Assembly (NCBI GenBank): GCA_043778625.1
Contig: JAYWFU010000044.1
Coordinates: 1-64,000, forward strand
Reading direction: 5' to 3'
Source: JACMRI01 sp043778625
Lineage (GTDB): Bacteria > Bacteroidota > Bacteroidia > UBA4408
Length of the DNA stretch: 64,000 bases
The notes beneath the pieces were generated by a model that did not search any database, was not told the DNA's origin, and worked only from the letters and a program-made list of their open reading frames with translations. The position numbers and the translations under genes are program-made. Shown here one piece after another: positions 36,790 through 46,482 of the stretch (position 1 is the stretch's first letter; each line of letters opens with the position of its first letter).

Positions 36790-37875
36790 ATGTACTTATC
36801 AAAATTATCGTTACTGCAATTTAAAAATCATGCTGTGCAAGATTTTGAACTTCACCCTAAACTCAATGTTATTACGGGTTTAAACGGTAGCGGAAAAACT
36901 AATATACTAGATGCTATTTATTACCTATCGTTTTGCAAAAGCTACTTTAATACTACCGATGCACAAAACATAAAACGCGATGCCGATTTTTTTGTACTGC
37001 AGGGTACTTACCACATTAACGACGGAGTAGAAAATGTAGTATGCTCGTTAAAACGAAATCAAAAAAAAACAATAAAGCGTAACCAAAAAGAATACGAACG
37101 CCTAACCGACCACATAGGCTTGTTTCCGCTGGTAATGGTATCGCCCAACGATATTGTACTGCTGTACGACGGTAGCGAGGAGCGCCGTAAATTTATGGAT
37201 AGTGTAATAGCACAGTACGACAAAACATACCTACACAATTTGTTGCAATACAACAAAGCTTTGCAGCAACGTAATGCACTACTCAAATTTTTTATCGAAA
37301 ACAATAGATTTGATGCCATAAGCCTAGAGGTATGGACAGAAACATTAATTAAGTGCGGTACTTATTTACACGATACACGCAAAAAATTTATGCTCCTGTT
37401 TGAAGGTATTGTACTAGCCACCTATAACGAAATAGCCAACGTTAATGATAATGTAACCCTACATTACGAAACACAATTAAGCACCTACACTTACACTCAA
37501 GGCATGGCTAATAGCCTACAACGCGACCGTAGCGCAGGGCTTACCACATTTGGCGTACACAAAGATGATTTAGTGTTTAAGATAGATGATTTTCCGTTAA
37601 AAAAAATGGCATCGCAGGGGCAACAAAAAACTTTTTTGCTGGCTTTGCGCATGGCGCAATACGCTTTGCTTAGCAAGCATTGTGGGCGCACACCACTACT
37701 ATTGCTAGATGATATTTACGATAAGTTAGATACGGTACGAGTGGCTAATTTGTTACAACATGTTATTAGTCCGAATTTTGGGCAAGTGTTTATTACTCAC
37801 ACCAATAACAGTATGCTTATAGCTACCCTACAAGAGTTGCAGGTGCAGTACAACCATATTGTGCTTAGTGAGTAA
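36790..37875 (+). CDS. recF: DNA replication and repair protein RecF
   Basis: 361 residues, the normal length. RecF is an SMC-like ATPase that helps RecOR load RecA at gaps. Walker A is GLNGSGKT (30-37), the signature-like region is ASQGQQKTFLLALRMAQ, and Walker B is PLLLLDDIYDKLD with the D-loop. The D/E catalytic residues and ITHTN switch follow. Its stop overlaps the convergent T9SS cargo's 3' end by 11 bp. It does not sit with dnaA or gyrB, as is common in Bacteroidota. Confidence 0.96.
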   Translation: MYLSKLSLLQFKNHAVQDFELHPKLNVITGLNGSGKTNILDAIYYLSFCKSYFNTTDAQNIKRDADFFVLQGTYHINDGVENVVCSLKRNQKKTIKRNQKEYERLTDHIGLFPLVMVSPNDIVLLYDGSEERRKFMDSVIAQYDKTYLHNLLQYNKALQQRNALLKFFIENNRFDAISLEVWTETLIKCGTYLHDTRKKFMLLFEGIVLATYNEIANVNDNVTLHYETQLSTYTYTQGMANSLQRDRSAGLTTFGVHKDDLVFKIDDFPLKKMASQGQQKTFLLALRMAQYALLSKHCGRTPLLLLDDIYDKLDTVRVANLLQHVISPNFGQVFITHTNNSMLIATLQELQVQYNHIVLSE

Positions 37876-38830
37876 TTACAAACTTGCCTCTAAGCACTGC
37901 GTTATTAGCAAGCGGTAATGCAAACAAATAAACACCTGCACTTAACGTAGCAACACTTAATTTTTGATCTGTTAATTTACTACTAATACGTACATTACCA
38001 TTACTGTCATACACCATTATTGTATTGTTGTGTGCTTGTAAGTTAGTAAACACTAATTCGTTATTTGTAATTAGCCAATTACCAACATTAGCAATATTTA
38101 CAGGAGTTATTATTGCGGTAGTAGTACTGCTTAATTTTAAGGGTAATAGGGCTAAATCTACATCAGCACCTGTGGCAAAATTCCAATTACTTTTTATACT
38201 ACCCCAACTATTGTCCACTGCCATTTCGTAGGCAAATGGTGTGGTTGAATTACAGTTGCTATACGTGCTATATATGCCTGTGGTATCGCCCACGTGGTTG
38301 GGGAGTACATAACTCACAAAAAAATCAGTGCTTACCGTAACTGCGGGCGAAAACGTAAATGTATTAAACGCATTACTCGTTAGTAAATGTTGTGGCACAA
38401 AATTACTTGTGGCCAGTAACGTACCTGGCTTTCCGTTACTGTTTTTATTATACAATTTTATTGTACTACCCACAGTAGCACTGCTGCCTGATGCTTTGGT
38501 GTATACCATGGCCAAACAGCCCGTAAGTGTAATGGTATTAGTGTTGTTGTACAGCTGAGCTTTTTCTATATCGTTATATACATTAGTACCTGTTATAAAG
38601 CCTGAATCTCGTGGGGTGTGATAATCGCAAAAATACAAAGTGTTAGGCGTTGTAGCTGCGGTATAACAAGGCAATGCGTACGACAATGGTTTTAAAGTAT
38701 CGTTAACCGTTGTACTATTTGCAATTACACTAATTGATGTGGCGGGCGCATTAATAGGACTAAACGATTTTTGCGCTGACGCAATTACAGGAGTTACTAT
38801 AATTAATAACAGTACGTAAGTATGTTTCAT
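37865..38830 (-). CDS. T9SS-sorted secreted protein, function unknown
   Basis: 321 residues from the Met at 38830, which begins the signal peptide (MKHTYVLLLIIVTPVIASAQ); an upstream Met at 38845 would overlap the previous gene's stop. The middle is beta-rich without a catalytic motif that I recognise (TLTGCLAMVYTKASGSS, FNTFTFSPAVTVSTDF, WGSIKSNWNFATGAD). The last 80 residues are a type A sorting domain (VANVGNWLITNNELVF to RGKFVITH, with the LSAGVYLFALP strand). It follows the GH75-like lipoprotein gene after 5 bp and overlaps the recF 3' end by 11 bp. Confidence 0.83.
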   Translation of the reverse strand: MKHTYVLLLIIVTPVIASAQKSFSPINAPATSISVIANSTTVNDTLKPLSYALPCYTAATTPNTLYFCDYHTPRDSGFITGTNVYNDIEKAQLYNNTNTITLTGCLAMVYTKASGSSATVGSTIKLYNKNSNGKPGTLLATSNFVPQHLLTSNAFNTFTFSPAVTVSTDFFVSYVLPNHVGDTTGIYSTYSNCNSTTPFAYEMAVDNSWGSIKSNWNFATGADVDLALLPLKLSSTTTAIITPVNIANVGNWLITNNELVFTNLQAHNNTIMVYDSNGNVRISSKLTDQKLSVATLSAGVYLFALPLANNAVLRGKFVITH

Positions 38831-38835
38831 AAGTG

Positions 38836-39654
38836 TTATAAGCAAGCGGTTAGTGATACGCCTCCTAATTTTTTCATGTTAGCGGCACCTATATTATTTA
38901 TTTGTGTGAGTGTAGGTATTGTACCTTGCCCAAAGCCTGTACCAGGAAATATAATGTACTCCACTACTTTTGACGATGTCCCCCCGTTACGAGGGCTATT
39001 ATTAATACCTAATTGTGTAGCCAAATAAATTGATGCTTCGCCCAAACTCCCTGAGGGGCCTGAATCAGCATAAATGGCGTAACATGCCTTGCCATTATTT
39101 TTATTGTAAACGTAGGCTATATCGCCAATGGTTATACTGCCTGCATTGCGCACCGCTGTAGGTATTACAAAATAGGGTACAGTTTCTGAATTAACGTAAC
39201 GCAATGGATTAGTAGTACCATACGACGAATTAACTAACGACGTAGTAGATACATACATACCTGGCGATGGGTCGGTAGCACTTTGTATAATAGGGTTGCC
39301 ACTGCTATTAGTAACCACTCCCCACCAATTGCCTGTGCTACCTGCATTGGCGGTATAATCTAACCCTGTATTATTAGGGCCGTAAGCATTAGGCGAGCCA
39401 TCGGCATCAACTGCCAAACCAGCTTTGTACAACACACAGTTGTAGTTAGTAAGTTTGTACACGCTAATGCTGGCTACGGTAGTAAGTGTTGTTTTAACAC
39501 ACGTAACAGGTGTTGGCGACGAATTACCTGCCACTGCTGCCGATACCTTACGTGCCGTGTTTACATTAGTTGCACTATTGGCGTTGGTGTAAGAGTTCTG
39601 TTTTTTACAGGCAATACTAAAAAGTAGTAAACAAGCTAAAGTGTTTTTTTTCAT
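38836..39654 (-). CDS. GH75-like chitosanase lipoprotein
   Basis: 272 residues. A lipobox (LLFSIAC, Cys16) marks it as a lipoprotein. The body matches the fungal-type glycoside hydrolase family 75 chitosanase pattern as I recall it: AVDADGSPNAYGP (82-93), GLDYTANAGSTGNWWG, IQSATDPSPGMYVSTTS, and YADSGPSGSLGEASI with Asp197 and Glu206 as candidate catalytic acids. GH75 enzymes cleave chitosan, although some members have other roles. A short low-complexity linker (residues 20-50) follows the lipid anchor. Divergent from porX with 140 bp between. GH75 is a moderate-confidence assignment. Confidence 0.68.
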   Translation of the reverse strand: MKKNTLACLLLFSIACKKQNSYTNANSATNVNTARKVSAAVAGNSSPTPVTCVKTTLTTVASISVYKLTNYNCVLYKAGLAVDADGSPNAYGPNNTGLDYTANAGSTGNWWGVVTNSSGNPIIQSATDPSPGMYVSTTSLVNSSYGTTNPLRYVNSETVPYFVIPTAVRNAGSITIGDIAYVYNKNNGKACYAIYADSGPSGSLGEASIYLATQLGINNSPRNGGTSSKVVEYIIFPGTGFGQGTIPTLTQINNIGAANMKKLGGVSLTACL

Positions 39655-39794
39655 TGCATTTCAAATTTTAATTGTAATAATCAAACTTAGCTGTTTTTTT
39701 TAATGTAGTTGTACATTAGCATTAACTAACTGTACAATAAATACTAGTTTTATGCGTTAATAGTTTATACCTAAATTTTTAAAATATACTTCAC

Positions 39795-41348
39795 ATGCAA
39801 AATGTACAAATATTATGGGCTGATGACGAAATAGATTTGTTGCTACCTCACCAACTGTTTTTAAAAGCTAAAGGATACGACGTAACTCCTGTAAACAACG
39901 GCGCTAGCGCAATAGAGTTAGTACAAAAACAACTTTTTGACATTGTGTTTTTAGATGAAAATATGCCAGGCTTAACAGGCTTAGAAACATTAGTAAAAAT
40001 AAAGCAATACAAGCCTCACTTGCCAATAGTAATGATTACTAAAAGCGAGGAAGAAAATATAATGGAAGACGCCATTGGAGCTAAAATTACCGATTATCTA
40101 ATAAAGCCTGTAAACCCTACGCAATTATTGCTTTGCCTAAAAAAACATTTAGATGGTAAGCGTATTTTAGAAGAAAAAACCACCAGCAATTACATGCAAG
40201 ATTTTAGAGCCATAGGCACCAGTCTTAGCGATAAAATGGATCATGCCGAGTGGACGGAGCTATACAAAAAGCTAGTATACTGGGATATTGAGGTACATAG
40301 CAATGCTGATAGTAGTATGAGCGAAGTGTTTTACAACCAAAAAACAGAAGCTAACAATCAGTTTTTTAAATTTGTAGAGCGCAACTATTTATCGTGGCTT
40401 AACGGCACCACTGACGATAAGCCCGACATGAGCCACACCGTGTTTAAAAACCGTATTGCACCACTTATTGATAAAGGCGAACCCGTAGTTGTGTTTATGA
40501 TTGATAACCTACGCCTTGACCAATGGCAGGTAATAGCACCTTACATTAACGAGTTGTTTAATATACAAAGCGACAGTTCGTATTACAGCATTTTGCCTAC
40601 GGCCACGCAGTATGCACGCAATGCGTTTTTTAGCGGATTGATGCCTAGCGAAATGGAAAAAAAATATCCAACATGGTGGGTAAACGACGAAGCCGACGAT
40701 GCTAAAAATGCACACGAAGCCGATTTTTTGGGCGAACAATTAAAACGCTTAGGTAAAAACGTAAAATACAACTACACCAAAGTTACCAACATTGACGCAG
40801 GAAAGCGCATGGTGGATAACATGAAACACTATAAAGATTATGCACTAAGTGTGGTGGTATATAACTTTGTAGATATGCTTAGCCATGCCCGCACCGATAT
40901 GGAAATTATACGCGAACTGGCTGATAATGAAGTGTCGTACCGTAGCGTTACCAAATCGTGGTTTGAACACTCTCCGTTATTTGAAGCCATTAAATTTTTG
41001 GGGGATAAAAATGTAAAAGTAGTACTCACCACCGACCACGGAACAGTACATGTTAAAGATCCCTCAAAAATTGTGGGCGACCGCAACGTTAATACCAACC
41101 TACGTTACAAGCAAGGTAAAGCATTAGCCTACGAAGCTAAAGATGTGTTTTTAATTAAAAACCCTGCTGACGGTTTCTTGCCTCGCCAACACCCAAGTTC
41201 ATCGTTTGTGTTTGCTAAAACCAATTGTTTTTTTGCTTATCCTAACAACTATGCGCACTACGTTAATTATTATAAAAACACGTTTCAACATGGAGGAGTG
41301 TCGTTAGAGGAGGTAATAATTCCGTTTGTAGTATTAGGAAAAAAGTAA
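39795..41348 (+). CDS. porX: PorX, response regulator with PglZ domain controlling T9SS
   Basis: 517 residues. PorX regulates type IX secretion genes and, in studied species, has a PglZ alkaline-phosphatase-type domain that acts on oligonucleotides. The receiver domain (1-125) has DDE near 10-12, the phosphoacceptor Asp54 (FLDENMPG), and the conserved Thr/Lys (MITKSEEE, IKPVNP). The PglZ part begins near residue 130; metal and active-site pieces are MIDNLRLDQW, NFVDMLSHARTDME and TTDHGTVHVKDP. Its partner kinase PorY is not in the window. The RsmI-like gene follows 10 bp later. Confidence 0.94.
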   Translation: MQNVQILWADDEIDLLLPHQLFLKAKGYDVTPVNNGASAIELVQKQLFDIVFLDENMPGLTGLETLVKIKQYKPHLPIVMITKSEEENIMEDAIGAKITDYLIKPVNPTQLLLCLKKHLDGKRILEEKTTSNYMQDFRAIGTSLSDKMDHAEWTELYKKLVYWDIEVHSNADSSMSEVFYNQKTEANNQFFKFVERNYLSWLNGTTDDKPDMSHTVFKNRIAPLIDKGEPVVVFMIDNLRLDQWQVIAPYINELFNIQSDSSYYSILPTATQYARNAFFSGLMPSEMEKKYPTWWVNDEADDAKNAHEADFLGEQLKRLGKNVKYNYTKVTNIDAGKRMVDNMKHYKDYALSVVVYNFVDMLSHARTDMEIIRELADNEVSYRSVTKSWFEHSPLFEAIKFLGDKNVKVVLTTDHGTVHVKDPSKIVGDRNVNTNLRYKQGKALAYEAKDVFLIKNPADGFLPRQHPSSSFVFAKTNCFFAYPNNYAHYVNYYKNTFQHGGVSLEEVIIPFVVLGKK

Positions 41349-41358
41349 ATTATTACAC

Positions 41359-42066
41359 ATGTTAGGTAAATTAATACTTATACCCAATACCCTTGGCGAA
41401 GCACAATTGGCCGATGTTGTAAGCCCACATACCATTAGTGTGGTACAACCTATGGTTCATTTTGTAGTAGAAAACAGTAAAAACGCACGCGCCCTACTAA
41501 AGCAATATCAACTTACGCACACCCAACAAGAACTTATTTTATTTGAATTAGATAAACACGAAGAAAATAAAAAAGGATTAGTACAATTTTTAAAACTGCA
41601 CTTACCCACACACAACGTTGGTGTAATAAGTGATGCAGGCGTACCTGCCGTGGCCGACCCTGGTAGCGAAGCCGTGGCTATAGCCCACGAACTGAGTGCG
41701 CAAGTAGTACCCTTGGTAGGGCCATCGTCTATACTACTTACACTTATGGCAAGTGGTTTCAATGGGCAAAATTTTACATTTAATGGTTACTTACCTATTG
41801 ATAAAGCCAAGCGTACTGCACAGTTTAAAGCATTTGAACGATTAATAACCACACAGCAGCAAACCCAACTATTTATTGAAACCCCTTACCGCAACAATCA
41901 ATTAATAAAAGAATTGTGCGAAGCATTGCCGCCACATTACAAGCTGTGTATAGCGGCTAACATTACTTTAGCTAACGAGTTTATACAAACTCGTACCATT
42001 AAAGACTGGCGTACCGCACAGCCTGATTTGCACAAGCAGCCATGTATGTTTGCGTTGTACGTGTAA
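41359..42066 (+). CDS. RsmI-family SAM-dependent methyltransferase
   Basis: 235 residues of the tetrapyrrole-methylase fold used by RsmI, which 2'-O-methylates C1402 of 16S rRNA. The SAM-binding signatures VISDAGVPAVADPGSEAVA and PLVGPSSIL are clear, and LFIETPYRNNQL matches the ET(P)YR motif. It is shorter than RsmI (about 280) and lacks the usual TPIGNL start and the C-terminal helix domain, so it may be the Bacteroidota paralogue rather than RsmI itself. It starts 10 bp after porX and its stop overlaps nothing coding except the upstream extension of the adhesin frame. Confidence 0.78.
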   Translation: MLGKLILIPNTLGEAQLADVVSPHTISVVQPMVHFVVENSKNARALLKQYQLTHTQQELILFELDKHEENKKGLVQFLKLHLPTHNVGVISDAGVPAVADPGSEAVAIAHELSAQVVPLVGPSSILLTLMASGFNGQNFTFNGYLPIDKAKRTAQFKAFERLITTQQQTQLFIETPYRNNQLIKELCEALPPHYKLCIAANITLANEFIQTRTIKDWRTAQPDLHKQPCMFALYV

Positions 42067-42164
42067 CAACAACTATTACAGCAAGTACACGTTTAATAAT
42101 CTACCTATTCTTAACTTGTTATTTTTATTATCTTAGAGCTTTTAAAAATAATAAGCTTAAGTTA

Positions 42165-45100
42165 ATGAAATTAAACAGACTTACCACAACAACATTAGTC
42201 ACTTGTTTTAGTGCGCTACTACTCTCATTTAGCGCAATAGCGCAAAACACTATTAACTTTACTAACACACTTAAAGACAACCAAGCGTTTGTACAAAATA
42301 AAGGGCAGTTTACTCTAGCCAAGTACTCTAATATTAAGGTATTGTATGCCTTAGATTATGGCAAGATGAAAATATACTTAACTCAAACGGGAGTGGTGTA
42401 TCATACTTTAGCTGAGAAATTAAAAACAAACGAAGAGCGTGAGCAAATAGAGCGAGCTATGCGTAAGGCTGGCAAAAGCCATGCAGAAATAGAGGCCGCT
42501 GAACATGCCATGGATATTAAAGAAGAGTTTATTGTAATGAATTACGACAACGCTTCTGCCACATCAACCGTGGAGGCAACAGATAAAACCAACGACTATT
42601 TTAGTTATATGGTTCGTACTGCAAATGGCACTGAGGAAAATGTGAACTATGTAAATGGGTATAAAAAAATAACTATCCAAAATATTTATCCGCATATTAA
42701 TTTAGAATACACTACGCACCCTACCGAGGGGCTCAAATACGCATTTGTAATAGGTGTTGGAGGAGATGTTAGCAACATTAAAATGAATTATACTACAGCT
42801 AATATTAAATTAAAAAATAATAATGTAGTAATACCAACATTGCTAGGCAAAGTTACTGACCATGCTCCCACCACGTTTTACAACAACGAAAGTAATGCGC
42901 TAGTGCCTTCAAAATTTATTAAAACCAACAACACTATTGGTTTTGAATTAGGCGAATATAACCACAACAAAACCATAGTAATAGACCCTTGGACACAAAC
43001 TCCCACAGGGCTTAACAATGCTAGTGCTATGTGGGAAGTAGAGCGCGACGGTGCTGGTAATGTATACGCAATAGGTGGCGATAGCCCAATGAAATTATTA
43101 AAATACAACAGCGCAGGAGTTTTACAATGGACCTACAATACCACCTACGATACCGCAGGTGGTTGGCTGGGCACATTAGCTACTGACCTTGCGGGCAACA
43201 GCTTTATAACCAATGGCTCACCTGCAGCAATACGTAAGGTAGATAATACAGGCACATTAATTTGGACAAAAACAGGTTCAGGTTCCAACGAATATTGGAG
43301 TATAGCTTTTAACTGCGACCAAACAAAATTAATAGTAGGCGGTACTAAGGTAGGGGTTGGGCTTCCCCCTCCAATAGAGGCTGCAATATTTGACATAGAT
43401 GTAGCTAACGGTAATATATTAGCAACCAAAATAGTTTCGGCCCCTGCTAATACCTCGGCTATACCGCCTAAATCGCAAGAGGTACGTGGTATTAGTGCTT
43501 CACGCAATGCTAGATATTATTACTTAACACATGATACTATTGGTTATATTAATCAAAATTTTTCGGCATGTGGTAGTAGTGGCAATGGTGCCTTAGCAGC
43601 TATTAATACTACTTACAGTTTAAGTTATAAATGCGAAAACTATCGTAGCAAAGGTAATTCGGGCATTCCGGCTATTAAAGCCAATAAAAACTTTGTATAT
43701 ACCCAAAATGGTACTACAGTGCATAAGCGCGACTTAGGCTCAATGGCTATATTGGCTAGTGCTACTATACCAGGTGGTGCATCATCGACATCATTAGGCA
43801 GAAAAGTTGTTGAAAATAGTGGTTTGGATTTAGATACCTGCGGCAACGTATATGTGGGGTCATCAACAGGTATTACAAAATTTGATGCTAACTTAAATTT
43901 AATATCAAGTGTTACTACAGCATTTAAAGTATACGATATTGCGGTGAGCACAGGAGGAGATGTAATAGCGGTAGGTGCTACAGGCAATTCGCAATCATCA
44001 ACTCCACGTGGCGGTACTATACAATCATTTAATATGGGCGCATGTTTCCCTATTAAGTTAGAATGTTGCGATGCTTCAATATGCCCAGTACCTGAAAAAT
44101 GCACTACCGATGCGGCTTTTCAACTAACAACATCGCAAGCGGGCGGAGTATTTAGCGGTACAGGAGTAAGCGCTACGGGTATGTTTAACCCTGCAACAGC
44201 AGGTGCGGGTACATTTAGTATAGTGTACACACTACCTTGCGGTACAGATACTTTAAAAATAAAAGTAAAAGCTTGCGCTAACCTTACGGTGTGTAAAAAT
44301 AGTAATGGTTCATTAGGAGTATCAGGCGGTACAGCCCCTTACACTTGGGAAAAAATTGTGAGAACAAAAGACTGCTCAGGTTTTTGCGCTTTCGATTGTA
44401 CACTACCACAATGCACCACTTATGTAACTACCTACACTACCATTAGTACTACACCAACTGCCACACCTAGCGCAACTACTGATACCATACGTGTAACCGA
44501 CTCGCAAGGTAATACCACCACGGTGTTTGACCAAAGCACACTACCCTCATGTAATGCTTGTTCGTTTACTCCCGTAATATCAATATCACAACAACCCACT
44601 ACCTGCACCACTATTGATGGTAGCGTAACAGTAGCACCTATTACAGGGGCTACTTATAGCTGGAACACTACACCTGTACAAACTACCAACCTAGCCACTA
44701 ACGTAGCAATAGGTAGTTACACCTGTACTGTTACAGTGGGTGCATGTAGCACCACAGTAAGTATAACCATACCTTGTAATGCGCAATTAGTAGTGTGTAA
44801 AAATACTAATGGTTCGTTACAAGTAACTGGCGGAAATGCACCTTACACATGGCAAAGTAAAACCACCACTACTGATTGTAGTGCTTGCCCTGGTGGTAGC
44901 TGTATACCATTTGTGTGCGCTGGTACGCAAGTAACCGCTTGGGTAACATTTACCACAGGCACTACCGCTACTGCACCTAATAACACTGACTCAGTTAGAG
45001 TAAAAGATGCCAACGGAAATTTAGTAGGCTTAGCCAATGCTACTACTCCTGCGGCTTGTAGCACAGCTTGTGCATTGGTAGCATCTATTACAAAACAGCA

Positions 45101-46454
45101 AGCAGCAACTTGTGGTGGCAACAATGGTACTGCTGTAGTAACCCCTATTACAGGGGCTACTTATAGTTGGAATACTACTCCTATTCAAACTAACGACACC
45201 GCTATAAATTTAGCCTCAGGTACTTACATCTGTACTGTTACGCAAGGTACATGTACTGATACTGCACAGGTAACCATTGGCACATCGGGTACTTTAGTAG
45301 CCAATGCTTCAGGCGTAAATGCTTCGTGTGGCAACGCTAACGGTACTGCTACTGTAAATATTAGCGGTGCTACTTATAGCTGGAATACAATGCCTGTACA
45401 AACTACACAAACCGCTACTGCTTTGGTAGCAGGTACTTATATTTGTACCGTTACACAAGGCACATGTACTGATACTGCCAAAGTAACTATTACCAATAGC
45501 AATGCGGAAGCAATAACATTTATGGGTGATACCTTAATTTGTGCAGGTACAAGTACTACACTTACCGCTACAAGTGTAGGAGCAACTAATTATGCTTGGA
45601 ATACTAACCCTATACAAGTAAGCGCAAGTATTACGGTTACCCCTAACAGTAACACATATTACACTGTGGCGGCATCTAATGGTACGTGTGTTAGTATTGA
45701 TTCAGTATTAGTTACAGCACTAAGCACTTCGAGTGCTTACATATTAGCTGATACTTTGGTGTGCAAGGGCGAACCTGTAGCGCTAACTGCTAGTACGGGT
45801 ACAAGCTATGTGTGGAGCCCTGGTGGTGCTACATCGCAATCTATTGTGTACATAGCTACTGTACCCGGTACATACTCAGTAGTAGTTACTAATGCTACAG
45901 CACCTGTTGCGTGTCGTACATCAACAGCTAGTATAACTATTAACATACATCCATACACAGGTATTGATGCAGGACCTGACCAAACCATAAAGCTAGGCAA
46001 AACCGCTATCCTTACGGCCACGGGTGCTCCAGTAACAGGTTATACCTGGATAAATACTAACCAACAATTAAATAGTATTGAAGTTAGCCCTAGTGCAACT
46101 ACGGTATATACTGTAAAATCAACTGATAAGTTTGGTTGTGTAAGTACGGATAGCGTGCGAGTAACCGTGGATATAACGTGTGGCGATTTGTTTATGCCCA
46201 CTGCATTTAGCCCTAATGATGATGGTAGTAACGACCTACAATGTGTGTTGGGTAATTGTGTAACTACCATTGAATGGGCAATATACGACCGTTGGGGCGA
46301 AAAAGTATTTGAGTCAAAAAGTATGGACGATTGCTGGAACGGTACTTACAAGGGGTATGCCGTAAACACAGGTGTATATGCCTACAAACTTACTGCCACA
46401 CTAACCAATGGTAACATAGTTACTAAAAACGGTAACATTACCTTAATGCGTTAA
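42165..46454 (+). CDS. Gliding-motility-type T9SS adhesin with repeat modules
   Basis: 1429 residues from the ATG at 42165, which begins the signal peptide (LNRLTTTTLVTC to SAIAQ); the frame extends upstream but overlaps the previous gene. The N-terminal 260 residues match the DUF7948-type domain (FVQNKGQFTLA, KKITIQNIYPHINLEY, VIDPWTQTPTG), then a YD-like propeller stretch. From about 690 there are Cys-rich modules of two sorts: VCKNSNGSLGVSGG (twice) and a Gly-Ala-Thr-Tyr-Ser-Trp-Asn-Thr block (three times). The C-terminus is the gliding-motility-associated (type B) sorting domain (FMPTAFSPNDDGSND, IYDRWGEKVFES, GVYAYKLTATL). The next gene encodes the PorP/SprF partner expected for type B cargo. 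Confidence 0.92.
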   Translation: MKLNRLTTTTLVTCFSALLLSFSAIAQNTINFTNTLKDNQAFVQNKGQFTLAKYSNIKVLYALDYGKMKIYLTQTGVVYHTLAEKLKTNEEREQIERAMRKAGKSHAEIEAAEHAMDIKEEFIVMNYDNASATSTVEATDKTNDYFSYMVRTANGTEENVNYVNGYKKITIQNIYPHINLEYTTHPTEGLKYAFVIGVGGDVSNIKMNYTTANIKLKNNNVVIPTLLGKVTDHAPTTFYNNESNALVPSKFIKTNNTIGFELGEYNHNKTIVIDPWTQTPTGLNNASAMWEVERDGAGNVYAIGGDSPMKLLKYNSAGVLQWTYNTTYDTAGGWLGTLATDLAGNSFITNGSPAAIRKVDNTGTLIWTKTGSGSNEYWSIAFNCDQTKLIVGGTKVGVGLPPPIEAAIFDIDVANGNILATKIVSAPANTSAIPPKSQEVRGISASRNARYYYLTHDTIGYINQNFSACGSSGNGALAAINTTYSLSYKCENYRSKGNSGIPAIKANKNFVYTQNGTTVHKRDLGSMAILASATIPGGASSTSLGRKVVENSGLDLDTCGNVYVGSSTGITKFDANLNLISSVTTAFKVYDIAVSTGGDVIAVGATGNSQSSTPRGGTIQSFNMGACFPIKLECCDASICPVPEKCTTDAAFQLTTSQAGGVFSGTGVSATGMFNPATAGAGTFSIVYTLPCGTDTLKIKVKACANLTVCKNSNGSLGVSGGTAPYTWEKIVRTKDCSGFCAFDCTLPQCTTYVTTYTTISTTPTATPSATTDTIRVTDSQGNTTTVFDQSTLPSCNACSFTPVISISQQPTTCTTIDGSVTVAPITGATYSWNTTPVQTTNLATNVAIGSYTCTVTVGACSTTVSITIPCNAQLVVCKNTNGSLQVTGGNAPYTWQSKTTTTDCSACPGGSCIPFVCAGTQVTAWVTFTTGTTATAPNNTDSVRVKDANGNLVGLANATTPAACSTACALVASITKQQAATCGGNNGTAVVTPITGATYSWNTTPIQTNDTAINLASGTYICTVTQGTCTDTAQVTIGTSGTLVANASGVNASCGNANGTATVNISGATYSWNTMPVQTTQTATALVAGTYICTVTQGTCTDTAKVTITNSNAEAITFMGDTLICAGTSTTLTATSVGATNYAWNTNPIQVSASITVTPNSNTYYTVAASNGTCVSIDSVLVTALSTSSAYILADTLVCKGEPVALTASTGTSYVWSPGGATSQSIVYIATVPGTYSVVVTNATAPVACRTSTASITINIHPYTGIDAGPDQTIKLGKTAILTATGAPVTGYTWINTNQQLNSIEVSPSATTVYTVKSTDKFGCVSTDSVRVTVDITCGDLFMPTAFSPNDDGSNDLQCVLGNCVTTIEWAIYDRWGEKVFESKSMDDCWNGTYKGYAVNTGVYAYKLTATLTNGNIVTKNGNITLMR

Positions 46455-46482
46455 TTTACAAAAAAGCAAAATTATCAGAGCA

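Noticed and set aside
42042..42164. Upstream extension of the adhesin reading frame
   Set aside because: It overlaps the 3' end of the RsmI-like gene and lacks a signal peptide in the right place. The ATG at 42165 starts a normal signal peptide.
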